A DNA stretch of 49,451 bases from an uncultured Brevundimonas sp. (GTDB lineage: Bacteria > Pseudomonadota > Alphaproteobacteria > Caulobacterales > Caulobacteraceae). The notes beneath the pieces are model-generated. The model was not told where the DNA came from. It saw nothing but the letters and a program-made list of their open reading frames with translations, and searched no databases. Positions 10,119-18,299 of this stretch are shown in pieces. Within the stretch, counting starts at the first letter, position 1. The number at the start of each line of letters is the position of its first letter. The position numbers were made by a program, and so were the translations under genes. The stretch is from NCBI RefSeq assembly GCF_947305955.1, contig NZ_CAMZFB010000015.1:1-49451 (forward strand). The letters run 5' to 3'.

Positions 10119-10577
10119 ATGGATTTGGACGACATTGATCGACGAATTCTTCGTGAATTGCAGAGGGACGGTCGCATCCAGAACAATGAGCTGGCGCAGA
10201 AGGTCGGCCTGTCGCCGTCGCCCTGTTTGCGGCGGGTGAAACTGCTGGAAGAGCGGGGTCTGATCGACCGCTATGTCGCCGTGCTGGATCAGGCCAAGAT
10301 GGGCCTGAGCATGTCCATGTTCGTGCGGGTGTGGCTGTTGGCGCAGGACACCGAGACCATCGAGGTCTTTATCAGTGCGATGAAACGCCTGCCCGAGGTG
10401 GTGGAGTGCTACATCATGCTGGGCGAGAGTGATGCCCTGCTGAAGGTGGTCTGTGAGGACATCGAGGATTACCGCCGTTTCCAGAGAACAAATCTGACGC
10501 GGCAGAATGGCATCCAGAATGTGAAGACGGACGTTCCCAGTCAGGTGGTCAAACAGTCGTTTGCCCTGCCGATCTAG
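10119..10577 (+). CDS. Lrp/AsnC family transcriptional regulator
   Basis: Small regulator of the feast/famine family that binds amino acids and forms octamers. The N-terminal helix-turn-helix reads DDIDRRILRELQRDGRIQNNELAQKVGLSPSP with CLRRVKLLEERGLI as recognition and wing. The C-terminal half is the RAM ligand-binding domain with the characteristic VVECYIMLGESDALLKVV strand. Two ATG codons six bases apart are possible; 10119 is preferred because AGGA is then at normal spacing and the protein starts MDLDDIDRRIL as in relatives. The divergent LysE-type exporter is the probable target, together with its own promoter. The SMR efflux gene begins 26 bases downstream and may be co-transcribed. Confidence 0.9.
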   Translation: MDLDDIDRRILRELQRDGRIQNNELAQKVGLSPSPCLRRVKLLEERGLIDRYVAVLDQAKMGLSMSMFVRVWLLAQDTETIEVFISAMKRLPEVVECYIMLGESDALLKVVCEDIEDYRRFQRTNLTRQNGIQNVKTDVPSQVVKQSFALPI

Positions 10578-10603
10578 GCGGCGGGCGGAAAAGGAGTGGT
10601 GCG

Positions 10604-10942
10604 ATGAATCCTGTGACGTGGGCGGCGTTGGGCGGTGCCATTCTGTGCGAGGTGGTGGGGACCAGCCTGTTGCAGGCGTCGAACCAGTTCAGCAAACCCC
10701 TGCCGACGATTGGCATGGCCATCTGTTACGGGTTGGCCTTTTACCTGTTGAGCCATGCGTTGAAGACCATTCCGGTAGGGCTGGCCTATGCGATCTGGAG
10801 CGGGCTGGGGGTGGTGCTGATCTCGGTGATCGGGCTGGTGGTTTTCAAGCAGCGGCTGGATCTGCCTGCCGTCCTTGGTTTGGTGATGATTGTGAGCGGG
10901 GTGATTGTGATCAACCTGTTCTCGAAATCATCCGTGCACTGA
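10604..10942 (+). CDS. Small multidrug resistance (SMR) family transporter
   Basis: Four-helix proton-coupled exporter of the EmrE/SugE family, 112 residues, working as an antiparallel dimer in the inner membrane. E16 in the [11 protein letters not shown] segment corresponds to the essential EmrE Glu14. [15 protein letters not shown] is the signature third-helix motif, and the final helix is [16 protein letters not shown]. The EmrE-like (drug or quaternary ammonium) branch is likelier than the guanidinium-exporter branch, based on the third-helix motif, but this is not certain. A GGAG ribosome site precedes the ATG. It may be read together with the upstream Lrp-type gene. Confidence 0.9.
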   Translation: MNPVTWAALGGAILCEVVGTSLLQASNQFSKPLPTIGMAICYGLAFYLLSHALKTIPVGLAYAIWSGLGVVLISVIGLVVFKQRLDLPAVLGLVMIVSGVIVINLFSKSSVH

Positions 10943-10997
10943 TTTCGGGCCGACGTCGGGGGCGACAGGGCGGGCTTTTGGGCCTATAGGCCGCGCC

Positions 10998-11492
10998 ATG
11001 TTGCCTTTCTGGAAAACCAAGTCCCTGTCCGAAATGTCCCCGCAAGAGTGGGAAAGCCTGTGTGACGGGTGCGGCCTGTGCTGCCTTGTCCGGTTTGAGG
11101 ACGAGGACACGGGCGAGGTGATCCCGACGCGCGTTCACTGCAAGCTGTTTGATCCGGTGCGCTGTAGCTGCACCGATTATCAAAACCGCAAGGAACACGT
11201 GCCAGACTGTATCAAGCTGACGCCGAGCAATATCGAGGCGTTGGAGTGGATGCCGAAGTCCTGTGGCTATCGTCGTATCCATGAGGGGCGTGATCTGGCT
11301 TGGTGGCACCCGTTGGTTTCGGGACGTGCCGAGACGGTGCACGAAGCCGGAGTGTCCGTACGACGCCAGACTGTGAGCGAAACGGTGTTGGCCGAGGCCG
11401 AGGATGCGCTCGACTTTGAGGCACCGGAATGGAACCAGGAACGCGGAACGCAAGGCCCTGACGAGGTGGTGGGGCTGATCGACGAGGGCTGA
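10998..11492 (+). CDS. UPF0260 (YcgN/YkgJ-type) cysteine-cluster protein
   Basis: A 164-residue protein of the YcgN family. It has the eight-cysteine pattern expected of a metal or Fe-S cluster domain: CDGCGLCCL near residue 22-30, then C in THCKLF, two in VRCSCTDY, one in VPDCIKL and one in KSCGYR. The WHPLVSG motif near residue 100 is another family mark. It is cytosolic, and its function is not established. The C-terminal 50 residues are acidic and variable. It precedes the hybrid kinase gene by 60 bases; no functional link is evident. Confidence 0.88.
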   Translation: MLPFWKTKSLSEMSPQEWESLCDGCGLCCLVRFEDEDTGEVIPTRVHCKLFDPVRCSCTDYQNRKEHVPDCIKLTPSNIEALEWMPKSCGYRRIHEGRDLAWWHPLVSGRAETVHEAGVSVRRQTVSETVLAEAEDALDFEAPEWNQERGTQGPDEVVGLIDEG

Positions 11493-11552
11493 TCCCGACG
11501 CAGGGGTGCGTTGGCTTCAGGGGAATAGTGGAATCCCGACGGGGACGGGTAG

Positions 11553-13850
11553 ATGACGGTTCTGGCAGGCCGGATGCAGACGCGGTTTGTGGAAGAAGCG
11601 GGGCGCTTCTCCAATCTGGTTTCGATGGCGCAAAGCCTTCTGAACGCGCAGCTCTATGTCTTTATGGAGCCATTGCTGCCCGGGGCTGGGCTGTGTGCCG
11701 CTGCGCTGGAGACGCTGGAGCAGGTGCCGGGCAGCGTGCTGAGGCGGGGGGAAACCCATAGCGAATACCCCGAATACTGGGCCAGCGCCCCTCTGGTGGA
11801 TGAGGGGCAGGTGGTCGGGGCGCTGATCTTTCTGGCGGATGTCGGCCGGACGGCTCCGGATCAGACCGAAATAGAGACCATTCAGCAGATTGCCGCGATT
11901 GCGGGCGATCTGGCGGCGGGCGAGCGGGCGAGCCGCGCGCTGGGCGAGCAGAGCCAGATGCTGTCCATGATCGAGGAAATGTCGGGCGTGGGCTGGTGGC
12001 GTGTCGACAAGGACGGCGCGGTTACGACCTGGTCCAGCAGTGTGTTCGATATCCACGGTCTGCCCCGTTCGGATGATCCGGTGGCGGTATCGAAGGGCAT
12101 CGACTTCTATGAGGAAGAAGATCGCAAGATCCTGAGCGAGGCGATTGATCAGGCTCTGAACAGCGGCGAAGGCTATGACCTGCGTCTGCGGCTGAAGCGG
12201 GCAGACGGGGCGAAGCGTATCGTGGACACGCGCTCTGCGCCGGAGCGGGGATATGCCGGTGAGGTCAAGGGACTGTTCGGTGTGTTTCGCGATGTCACCG
12301 ACCACGAATCCATGCTGGAGCAGCTTCGGCGCAATGAAGCCCGCTATCGCTTGCTGGCAGAGAATGTCAGCGATGTGATCACCCGTGTGAAGATGGACGG
12401 GTCGAGCAAATACATCTCGCCCGCCATCGAACAGCTGCTGGGTTGGCGGGTGGAAGAGATGAGCGGCAATTCGCTCGAATATGTTCATCCCGATGACCGC
12501 CAGAAGGCCGTTGAATCGCTGATGGAGGCGCTGAGGTCGGGTAAGCCGACACGGCTGGAGAACCGTGCACTGCATCGCAATGGTTCGATTGTCTGGTGCG
12601 AATGTACGGCCAAGGCACTGCACAACGAGCACGGCATGCCTGTGGAGGTCGTGGTCGTGATCCGCGACATTACGCAGCGCAAGGAACTGGAGCTCGAACT
12701 GCTTCAGGCCAAGGACCGGGCGGAGCACGCCACCATCGCCAAGGGCGAGTTCCTGGCCAATATGAGCCATGAGCTGCGGACCCCACTGACCAGTGTCATC
12801 GGCTATTCGGGCCTGTTGCGGGCATCGAAACAGCTGTCGGACCAAGAGCGGTTGTATGCCGAGCGGATCGAGACGTCGTCGAATGCCCTGTTGCAGGTGA
12901 TCAACGACATTCTCGACTATTCGAAGCTGGAAGCCGATGCGGTCGAGATCGAGAAGGTGGCGTTCGACGCAACCCAGATGCTGGCGGACACCGCCGGGAT
13001 TGTTCAGCGCCAGTGCGAGGAAAAGGGGCTGGACCTGCGGCTGGAGGTTGACGGTGCTCTGCCGGAAATCCTGTCGGGGGATGCGGCGCGGCTGCGTCAG
13101 GTGACGCTGAACTTCCTGTCCAATGCGGTGAAGTTTACGGCGGCGGGACAGGTGACGTTGCGGGCGTTCGGGGCCGAGACAGAGGACGGGGCCTATCGCC
13201 TGAGGGTAGAGGTGCGCGACACCGGCATCGGGGTGAGCGAGGAGAAGGCGGAGCTGATCTTTGGCCGGTTCAATCAGGCCGATGCGTCCACGACGCGGGT
13301 CTATGGCGGGACCGGACTGGGACTGGCGATTTCACGCCGTCTGATCGAGTTGATGGGCGGGACCATTGGCTATGTCAGCGAGCCCGGGTTGGGGGCGACC
13401 TTCTGGTACGAGGTGCCGCTGGACTTTGACTATGCCCTGCCGGTTTCGGTGGCAGTGGATGCGGAGCCTGCGCTGGAGGCGCGGGGCCGGATTTTGCTGG
13501 TGGACGATGCGGCGGCGAACCGTGAGCTGGTGACCATCATTCTGACCTCGCTGGGGTTGGAGGTGGAGACAGCGTCGAACGGGGTCGAGGCGGTGACGGC
13601 GGTGCGTCGGGGTGGCTTTGATCTGGTGCTGATGGATGTGCACATGCCGGAGATGGACGGTCTGGCCGCAACGCGGGAAATCCGTCGCGGCGAGGGCGAG
13701 GTTGAGCGGCGTCTGCCGATTATCGCCCTGACGGCCAATGTGCAGGATGAGCAGATCGGGCGCTGTCTGGCGGCAGGGATGGACGGGCATCTGCCCAAGC
13801 CCATTCAGGTCGGGGAACTGGCTGAGGCGATACGGGGCTGGTTGGCGTAA
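11553..13850 (+). CDS. Hybrid sensor histidine kinase (GAF-PAS-PAS-HisKA-HATPase-REC)
   Basis: A 765-residue cytosolic hybrid kinase. A GAF-like input region occupies about 10-125. Two PAS domains follow, at about 135-250 (GVGWWRVDKDG) and 265-380 (YRLLAENVSDVITRV with a PAC segment RDITQRKELE). HisKA has the phospho-accepting H406 in NMSHELRTPLT. The HATPase domain shows the N box (LNFLSNAVKF), G1 (DTGIGV), F box and G2 (GTGLGLAI). A C-terminal receiver at about 645-765 has D695 in LVLMDVHMPEMDG and the K in PKP. No transmembrane helices are present, so the signal is intracellular or diffusible. It lies immediately upstream of the broken GTA protease gene, but a terminator separates them. 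Its partner is unknown. Confidence 0.9.
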   Translation: MTVLAGRMQTRFVEEAGRFSNLVSMAQSLLNAQLYVFMEPLLPGAGLCAAALETLEQVPGSVLRRGETHSEYPEYWASAPLVDEGQVVGALIFLADVGRTAPDQTEIETIQQIAAIAGDLAAGERASRALGEQSQMLSMIEEMSGVGWWRVDKDGAVTTWSSSVFDIHGLPRSDDPVAVSKGIDFYEEEDRKILSEAIDQALNSGEGYDLRLRLKRADGAKRIVDTRSAPERGYAGEVKGLFGVFRDVTDHESMLEQLRRNEARYRLLAENVSDVITRVKMDGSSKYISPAIEQLLGWRVEEMSGNSLEYVHPDDRQKAVESLMEALRSGKPTRLENRALHRNGSIVWCECTAKALHNEHGMPVEVVVVIRDITQRKELELELLQAKDRAEHATIAKGEFLANMSHELRTPLTSVIGYSGLLRASKQLSDQERLYAERIETSSNALLQVINDILDYSKLEADAVEIEKVAFDATQMLADTAGIVQRQCEEKGLDLRLEVDGALPEILSGDAARLRQVTLNFLSNAVKFTAAGQVTLRAFGAETEDGAYRLRVEVRDTGIGVSEEKAELIFGRFNQADASTTRVYGGTGLGLAISRRLIELMGGTIGYVSEPGLGATFWYEVPLDFDYALPVSVAVDAEPALEARGRILLVDDAAANRELVTIILTSLGLEVETASNGVEAVTAVRRGGFDLVLMDVHMPEMDGLAATREIRRGEGEVERRLPIIALTANVQDEQIGRCLAAGMDGHLPKPIQVGELAEAIRGWLA

Positions 13851-13862
13851 GGTTTGGAGAAG

Positions 13863-13892
13863 GGCTCGCATCATGCGGGCCTTTTTCTTTTT
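13863..13892 (+). terminator. Terminator of the hybrid kinase gene
   Basis: An 8-bp stem with one G-U pair (13863-13870/13874-13881) and a TCA loop is followed by a long T-rich run. It sits 13 bases past the kinase stop and insulates the GTA remnant from the kinase promoter. Confidence 0.8.
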
Positions 13893-13935
13893 GTGCGCGC
13901 AAGGTGGGGGCGCAAACCCAAGGAAACTAAGGGAT

Positions 13936-14282
13936 TGGCGAAGGGGCGCGGGTGTTTGGGAGAGTCTGGCCGGGCGGAGGGCGTGCGGATGCTGTGGCAG
14001 CATGACGGGCGCGAGGTGATCGGGCGTTGGGAGCGGATCGTCGAGGATGATCGCGGACTGTTCGTCGAGGGCGTTATCGGGGACTGGTCCGGTCAGGCGC
14101 GGATGGCACAGGCGGTGTGTAAGGCGGGGGCCGTGGACGGCTTGTCTATCGGCTTTCGCACGGCGAAGGCCCGCAAGCAGGGGCGCTTGCGGGTGCTGAG
14201 CGGGGTGGCGCTGTGGGAGGTGTCGGTGGTGACGTTTCCGGCCTGTCCGGGGGCGCGGCTGAGGGTGGCAAAGCCGAACTAG
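13936..14282 (+). pseudogene. GTA prohead protease (gp4), N-terminally lost remnant
   Basis: The last 98 or so codons read as the C-terminal part of an HK97-type GTA prohead protease: VRMLWQHDG, LFVEGVI, GAVDGLSIGFRT, LWEVSVVTFPACPGARL. The usual first half (EGYASLFG and the following strands) is missing. Just before the good segment, a different frame (codons from about 13951) reads GVWESLAGRR, which resembles the residues normally preceding it, so a frameshift probably lies near 13970. Without its N-terminus it is unlikely to be an active protease. An ATG at 13989 could still start a 97-residue product. No portal or terminase sequence is found between this and the kinase gene. Confidence 0.7.
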
Positions 14283-14294
14283 TGTCGGCTGCGC

Positions 14295-14693
14295 CTATTT
14301 CAGCAGGGCGAGAAAGGTTTCGCTGAGGGGCGTGGATTTGCCGTTGATGGCGCGGACGTAGGTGAGGGTGATCTCGGTCAGGTCAGTGGTGTCGCGGCGG
14401 ACGGTGACCGACAGGGTGAAGCTGGAGGTGCCGACGCGGGTGGGCTGGACTGTGCAGGTGAGGAGGTCGTCTGCGCGGGCGGGGGCTTTGAAGCTGAGGT
14501 GAGCGTCGACGACGTAGAGTTGGTAGAAGTCTTCGATGTCGGAGCCGAGGACGCCGAGGTGACGGAAATATTCCGTGCCTGCGGCGTCGGCATAGACGAG
14601 GTAGTTGCCGTTGAACACGACGCCCTGAGGGTCGGCCTCGCTCCAGCGGACGCGGATCGGGGTGGAGAAGGGCGTCTTTGCGGCTTGGCTCAT
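14295..14693 (-). CDS. Acyl-CoA thioesterase, 4HBT (YbgC/FadM-like) family
   Basis: A 132-residue single hotdog-fold protein. The motif RVRWSEADPQGVVFNGNYLVYADAA contains the DP-x-G-V-x(2)-N-x-x-Y pattern, and the Asp in ADPQG is the expected catalytic residue of 4-hydroxybenzoyl-CoA-type thioesterases. It would hydrolyse acyl-CoA thioesters; the chain length is unknown. It is cytosolic. It lies on the opposite strand inside the GTA cluster, between the broken protease and the capsid gene. A long inverted repeat sits directly upstream of the start. Confidence 0.88.
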   Translation of the reverse strand: MSQAAKTPFSTPIRVRWSEADPQGVVFNGNYLVYADAAGTEYFRHLGVLGSDIEDFYQLYVVDAHLSFKAPARADDLLTCTVQPTRVGTSSFTLSVTVRRDTTDLTEITLTYVRAINGKSTPLSETFLALLK

Positions 14694-14699
14694 GGCGAC

Positions 14700-14738
14700 A
14701 ACGGAAGTCCTGTTATGAAAGTAACAAGACTATCCGTT
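14700..14738. promoter_or_regulatory. Long imperfect inverted repeat upstream of the thioesterase gene
   Basis: Arms of about 16-17 bases begin AACGGA on the left and end TCCGTT on the right, with a TGAAAG centre; there is one gap and one mismatch. No T tract follows on either strand, so an operator is more likely than a terminator. It lies 7-45 bases before the thioesterase ATG and after the M20 peptidase stop. Confidence 0.45.
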
Positions 14739-14757
14739 GTTTGGCGGGCTGCAAGGC

Positions 14758-16146
14758 CTAGTTGGCGATGGCCTTGAGCAGGGTTTCCCAGTGGGTGATG
14801 CCCGGTGCGATGGTGGCGATGGGGAGGCGTTCGTTCAGGCCGTGGGAGAACTCGTCCTCGGCCTTCATGAAGACGGAGCCGACGCCATAGCTGGGTACGC
14901 CGCGGGCACGGAAATGCATGGAGTCGGTGGCCCCTGCCGACATGGCCGGGGTGATGTCGAGGTTCGGGAAACGGCTATGGACGGCGGCGGTGACGGCGGC
15001 CACGACATCGTCACGCAGGGGCGAGGCCGGTGCGGCGAGGGTGCCGGAGTCCTGATAGGCGACGGTCAGGGTCGGATCGGCGACGATGGCGGTGAGCTGG
15101 TCGCGGATTTCTTCCATCGAGAAGCCCGGAAGGATGCGGCAGTTGATGGTGGCCTGAGCCTGTTGGGGCAGGGCGTTGGGGGCGTGGCCGCCCTTGATCA
15201 TCGTGGCCGTGCAGGTGGTGCGGATGGTGCCGACGTAGTTCGGATCTGCGCTGAGGAAGTCGATGGCGGCCTGATCGGTTTCATCGGCGAGCAGCGCGTT
15301 GATCGCGGCGGCGGTCTCGGGGGAGGCGCGTTCGGCGCTGACCTTGAGGGAGCCGCGGGTGATCTCGTCGAGGCGAACGGGGAAGGGCGAGGCGTTCAGG
15401 CGCTGGAGCGCGGCGGACAGGCGGTAGATCGGGTTTCCTGCCGTGGGGCGCGAGGAGTGGCCGCCTGCGTCGGTCGCAGTGATGGTGTAGTCGAAGTAGG
15501 TCTTTTCGGCCGCTTGCAGGCCGTAGATGATCGGCTGGTCGTGCTCGTCGAGTTCACCGCCGCCGCCGTCGGCGTTGAGGACCAGTTCGGCGTGTTTGAA
15601 CTTTTCGGCCAGATGGACGGTGGTGGCCATGGCGGTTTCCTCGTCGCCGGAGAAGGCCAGGACGATGCTGCGCTTGGGCTGCCAGCCCTCTTGTTTGAGC
15701 TTGATGATGGTGGCGACCACCATGGAGAGGTCGGCTTTGTTATCGGCGGAGCCGCGCCCGAAGATGTAGCCGTTCTCGATCACCGGGGTGAAGGGATCGC
15801 GTTCCCAGTCCTTGGGGTCGGCTTCGACCACGTCCATGTGGGCGAGGATGATGATGGGCTTAAGCGCCGGATCGGTGCCTTGCCATGTGGCGGTGAAGGC
15901 GGCGGTGCCGGCCATTTCCTCGATCTCGATGGATGCGGGATCGAAGCCGCCTGCGACGAGGCGGTCTTTGAGGAAGGCGGCGTATTCGGGCGTCTGGTTC
16001 GGGGCGATGTCCGAGCCGTTCACCGTCCGGAAGGCGATGGAGCGCGACAGGATGTCGAGCGCGGCATCGGTAGACTGGGCGTGGGAGACGGCCGGTGCGG
16101 CCAGCAGCAGGGCGGCGGCGCAGGCGGTGGACTTCAGGAACGACAT
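14758..16146 (-). CDS. Exported M20 family metallopeptidase
   Basis: A 462-residue zinc exopeptidase or amidohydrolase of the M20 family. A Sec signal peptide covers residues 1-23 (MSFLKSTACAAALLLAAPAVSHA), so it is periplasmic or secreted. Metal and catalytic residues are in place: H103 and D105 in LAHMDVVEAD, D135 in GRGSADNK, and D168-E169-E170 in FSGDEET. A dimerisation domain (about 220-340) contains GGHSSRPTAGNP. It resembles the exported carboxypeptidase-S-type branch, but the substrate is not determinable. The gene lies on the opposite strand inside the GTA cluster, upstream of the thioesterase gene with a 64-base gap. Confidence 0.9.
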   Translation of the reverse strand: MSFLKSTACAAALLLAAPAVSHAQSTDAALDILSRSIAFRTVNGSDIAPNQTPEYAAFLKDRLVAGGFDPASIEIEEMAGTAAFTATWQGTDPALKPIIILAHMDVVEADPKDWERDPFTPVIENGYIFGRGSADNKADLSMVVATIIKLKQEGWQPKRSIVLAFSGDEETAMATTVHLAEKFKHAELVLNADGGGGELDEHDQPIIYGLQAAEKTYFDYTITATDAGGHSSRPTAGNPIYRLSAALQRLNASPFPVRLDEITRGSLKVSAERASPETAAAINALLADETDQAAIDFLSADPNYVGTIRTTCTATMIKGGHAPNALPQQAQATINCRILPGFSMEEIRDQLTAIVADPTLTVAYQDSGTLAAPASPLRDDVVAAVTAAVHSRFPNLDITPAMSAGATDSMHFRARGVPSYGVGSVFMKAEDEFSHGLNERLPIATIAPGITHWETLLKAIAN

Positions 16147-16278
16147 GGTGACCCCCTCAGGTATGAGTGAAGGGGACTATGGAACGGTGGTTTCGGTTTG
16201 TCGCGAAATAAGTTGGCAGACCTTTAGTCCCTTCGGGACGTAGGCATCCCGCGCGGCGCGGGGTTTCAAGGAGAGAGC

Positions 16279-17505
16279 ATGAAAGAGATCAAGACCGTGT
16301 CGGGTTCGCCCGAGGCGCGCGAAGTCGTGCGCGAAATGATGGTGGCGTTTGAGGCGTTTAAGGATGCCAATGATGAGCGTGTGGCGCAGATCGAGAAGAA
16401 GGCGGCGGCTGATGCGCTGCTGGAGGAGAAGGTCGCGCGTATCGATCAGGCTGTGGCGGCGGCGCAGGCGCGTCTGGACCGTCTGGCGGGTGAAGCGCGT
16501 CGTCCCGCACTGGGTGAGGGCGGTGAGTTTGTCGCTTCGGCTCCCGAGGCCAAGGCGGCGTTTGATGGCTATCTGAAGACGGGTTCGGTGGCGGGCCTTG
16601 AGGTCAAGGCGGGTCTGTCGTCGGGGGCATCGTCGGGTGGCTATGTCGTGCCGCCGGAGACGGAACGTGCGATTGAGCGCCGTCTGATGGCGGTGTCGCC
16701 GATGCGCGAGATTGCCTCGGTGCGTACTGTGGCCGGTGGTGTGTTCAAGAAGCCGGTCTCGACGGCGGGTGTGGCTGCGGGCTGGGTGGCCGAGACGGAT
16801 GCGCGACCGGAGACCGATCCGGCGACGCTGGCGCTGCTGGAGTTTCCGGCGGCGGATCTTTACGCCAATCCGGCGGCGACGCAGGCACTGCTGGACGACG
16901 CCATGGTCGATCTGGACGAATGGCTGGCGGGCGAGGTCGAGGATGCCTTTGCCGCGCAGGAAACCACGGCCTTTGTGACGGGCAACGGTGTCAACAAGCC
17001 CAAGGGCTTTCTGGCCTATGACACGGTGGCCGATAGCGCCCATGTGTGGGGCAAGGTCGGCTATGTGGCCAGTGGTGGCTCGGCCGGTTTCGCCAGCAGC
17101 GATCCGGTCGATAAGCTGATCGATCTGATCTATGCGCCCAAGGCCCAGTACCGCGCCAATGGCCGCTTTGTGATGAACCGCAAGACGCTGTCGGCTGTGC
17201 GCAAGTTGAAGGATGCGGACGGCAACTATGTCTGGCAGCCGGCGCAGCGTCTGGGCGAGGTGTCGTCGGTCATGGGCTATCCGGTGACCGAGATCGAGAC
17301 CATGCCGGATATCGCGGCGAACAGTCTGTCGATTGCGTTCGGTGACTTCCAGCGCGGATATCTGATTGTGGACCGTGCGGGGGTGCGTGTGCTGCGTGAT
17401 CCGTTCACGGCGAAACCTTATGTGCTGTTCTATACGACCAAGCGTGTGGGTGGGGGCGTGCAGAACTTTGATGCGATCAAGGTGATGAAGTTTGCGGCTT
17501 CTTAA
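16279..17505 (+). CDS. GTA/HK97-family major capsid protein (gp5)
   Basis: A 408-residue full-length HK97-fold capsid protein of gene-transfer-agent type. Residues 1-80 form a charged coiled-coil delta (scaffold) domain. From about 110 (GLSSGASSGGYVVPPETERAI) the shell domain begins. It includes VAAGWVAETDARPETD, the NPKGFLAY-like NGVNKPKGFLAY motif and the C-terminal FGDFQRGYLIVDRAGVRVLRDPFT block typical of this family. GGAGAGA before the ATG is a strong ribosome site. The frame is intact although the protease needed to mature such capsids is broken upstream. A large hairpin follows, before the connector genes. Confidence 0.93.
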   Translation: MKEIKTVSGSPEAREVVREMMVAFEAFKDANDERVAQIEKKAAADALLEEKVARIDQAVAAAQARLDRLAGEARRPALGEGGEFVASAPEAKAAFDGYLKTGSVAGLEVKAGLSSGASSGGYVVPPETERAIERRLMAVSPMREIASVRTVAGGVFKKPVSTAGVAAGWVAETDARPETDPATLALLEFPAADLYANPAATQALLDDAMVDLDEWLAGEVEDAFAAQETTAFVTGNGVNKPKGFLAYDTVADSAHVWGKVGYVASGGSAGFASSDPVDKLIDLIYAPKAQYRANGRFVMNRKTLSAVRKLKDADGNYVWQPAQRLGEVSSVMGYPVTEIETMPDIAANSLSIAFGDFQRGYLIVDRAGVRVLRDPFTAKPYVLFYTTKRVGGGVQNFDAIKVMKFAAS

Positions 17506-17578
17506 GTGCCCTAGCGTTCGCGCCGCGGGCGTTTGCTGCTTGAGGGTGCCCGCCGGAGGCGGGAAATAACTAAGCAAG

Positions 17579-17612
17579 CCAAAGGGCGGTCCGAAGGGGC
17601 CGCCCTTTGGCG
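17579..17612 (+). terminator. Hairpin between the capsid and connector genes
   Basis: Perfect 11-bp inverted repeat (17579-17589/17600-17610, CCAAAGGGCGG and its complement) with a 10-base loop. The following bases are only weakly T-rich, so it may be a partial terminator or processing hairpin setting capsid against tail expression. Confidence 0.5.
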
Positions 17613-17701
17613 TTTGTGGGTGTGGTTTGCCCCCTCCGTCACGGCGGGGCCGTGCCACCTCCCCCGCGATGCAGGGGAGGAGTGGGGGGATTGGGGGAAA
17701 T

Positions 17702-17968
17702 ATGGCGGCTGCAGTTTCTCTGGCGGAGGCCAGGGTGTTTTTGAGGGTGGAGCATGGGGCGGAGGATGGGTTGATCCAGACTCTGATCGATGCGGCCAAG
17801 GCGCGGGTGGAGGGGGAGGTGGGGTTGAGCCTGACTTCGACCTCGCCCGCTCCGCTCCGGTTGGCGGTGCTGATGCTGGTGCTGCGGGCGTATGAGCGCG
17901 GGGAGGCGGCGATGGATGTAGCGCCGATCGAGGCGTGGATCGCGCCTTATCGGGTGGTGCGTTTGTGA
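17702..17968 (+). CDS. GTA head-tail connector protein (gp6-like)
   Basis: An 88-residue helical protein starting at ATG 17702 (AAAVSLAEARVFLRVEH). The pattern SLAEARVFLRVEHGAEDGLI, then DAAKARVEGEVGLSL, is that of phage head-tail connector proteins of the gp6/phiE125-gp8 type. A longer upstream frame extends to 17627, but its translation is unlike the family. It lies between capsid and head-closure genes, the normal GTA position. Confidence 0.82.
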   Translation: MAAAVSLAEARVFLRVEHGAEDGLIQTLIDAAKARVEGEVGLSLTSTSPAPLRLAVLMLVLRAYERGEAAMDVAPIEAWIAPYRVVRL

Positions 17969-17996
17969 GGCGGGTCAGCGACGAACGAAAGCAAAG

Positions 17997-18299
17997 ATGA
18001 TGAAGGTGCTGGCGGGTGTTTTCCGGCCTGTGGAGACGGTGACGGCGCAGGGCGGTCGGGCGGTTTTCCATGAGGCGATGGGGCAGGTCTGGCTGAAGGC
18101 CGGGGCGCGGCGTCGGGCCGAGAAGGGCGAGGCGGGTGCTGTGGTCGTGGTGGAAACCATGAAGGCCGAGGCGCGGGCCGATCCGAGGCTGGAGGAGGGT
18201 TTGCGCCTGAGGTTTTCGGGGGCGGACTGGAAGGTCTTGGTCGTGGATCAGACGCTGAAGGCGGGCCGGATGGTGCTGGAACTGGAGCGGGTGCGATGA
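17997..18299 (+). CDS. Head-tail adaptor (head closure) protein, gp7-like
   Basis: A 100-residue protein with the small beta-barrel pattern of the phage head-tail joining family (FRPVETVTAQGGRAVFHEAMGQVWLKAGARR, ending LRFSGADWKVLVVDQTLKAGRMVLELERV). It corresponds to GTA gp7. Its stop overlaps the start of the next gene by an ATGA, showing tight translational coupling. Confidence 0.82.
   Translation: MMKVLAGVFRPVETVTAQGGRAVFHEAMGQVWLKAGARRRAEKGEAGAVVVVETMKAEARADPRLEEGLRLRFSGADWKVLVVDQTLKAGRMVLELERVR

Noticed and set aside
14737-16170. Plus-strand Gly-rich frame of 477 codons
   Set aside because: Antisense of the M20 peptidase gene, which has all its catalytic motifs and a signal peptide.
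16177-17799. Minus-strand frame of 540 codons over the capsid gene
   Set aside because: Arg/His-rich shadow; the capsid on the plus strand is a clear family match.
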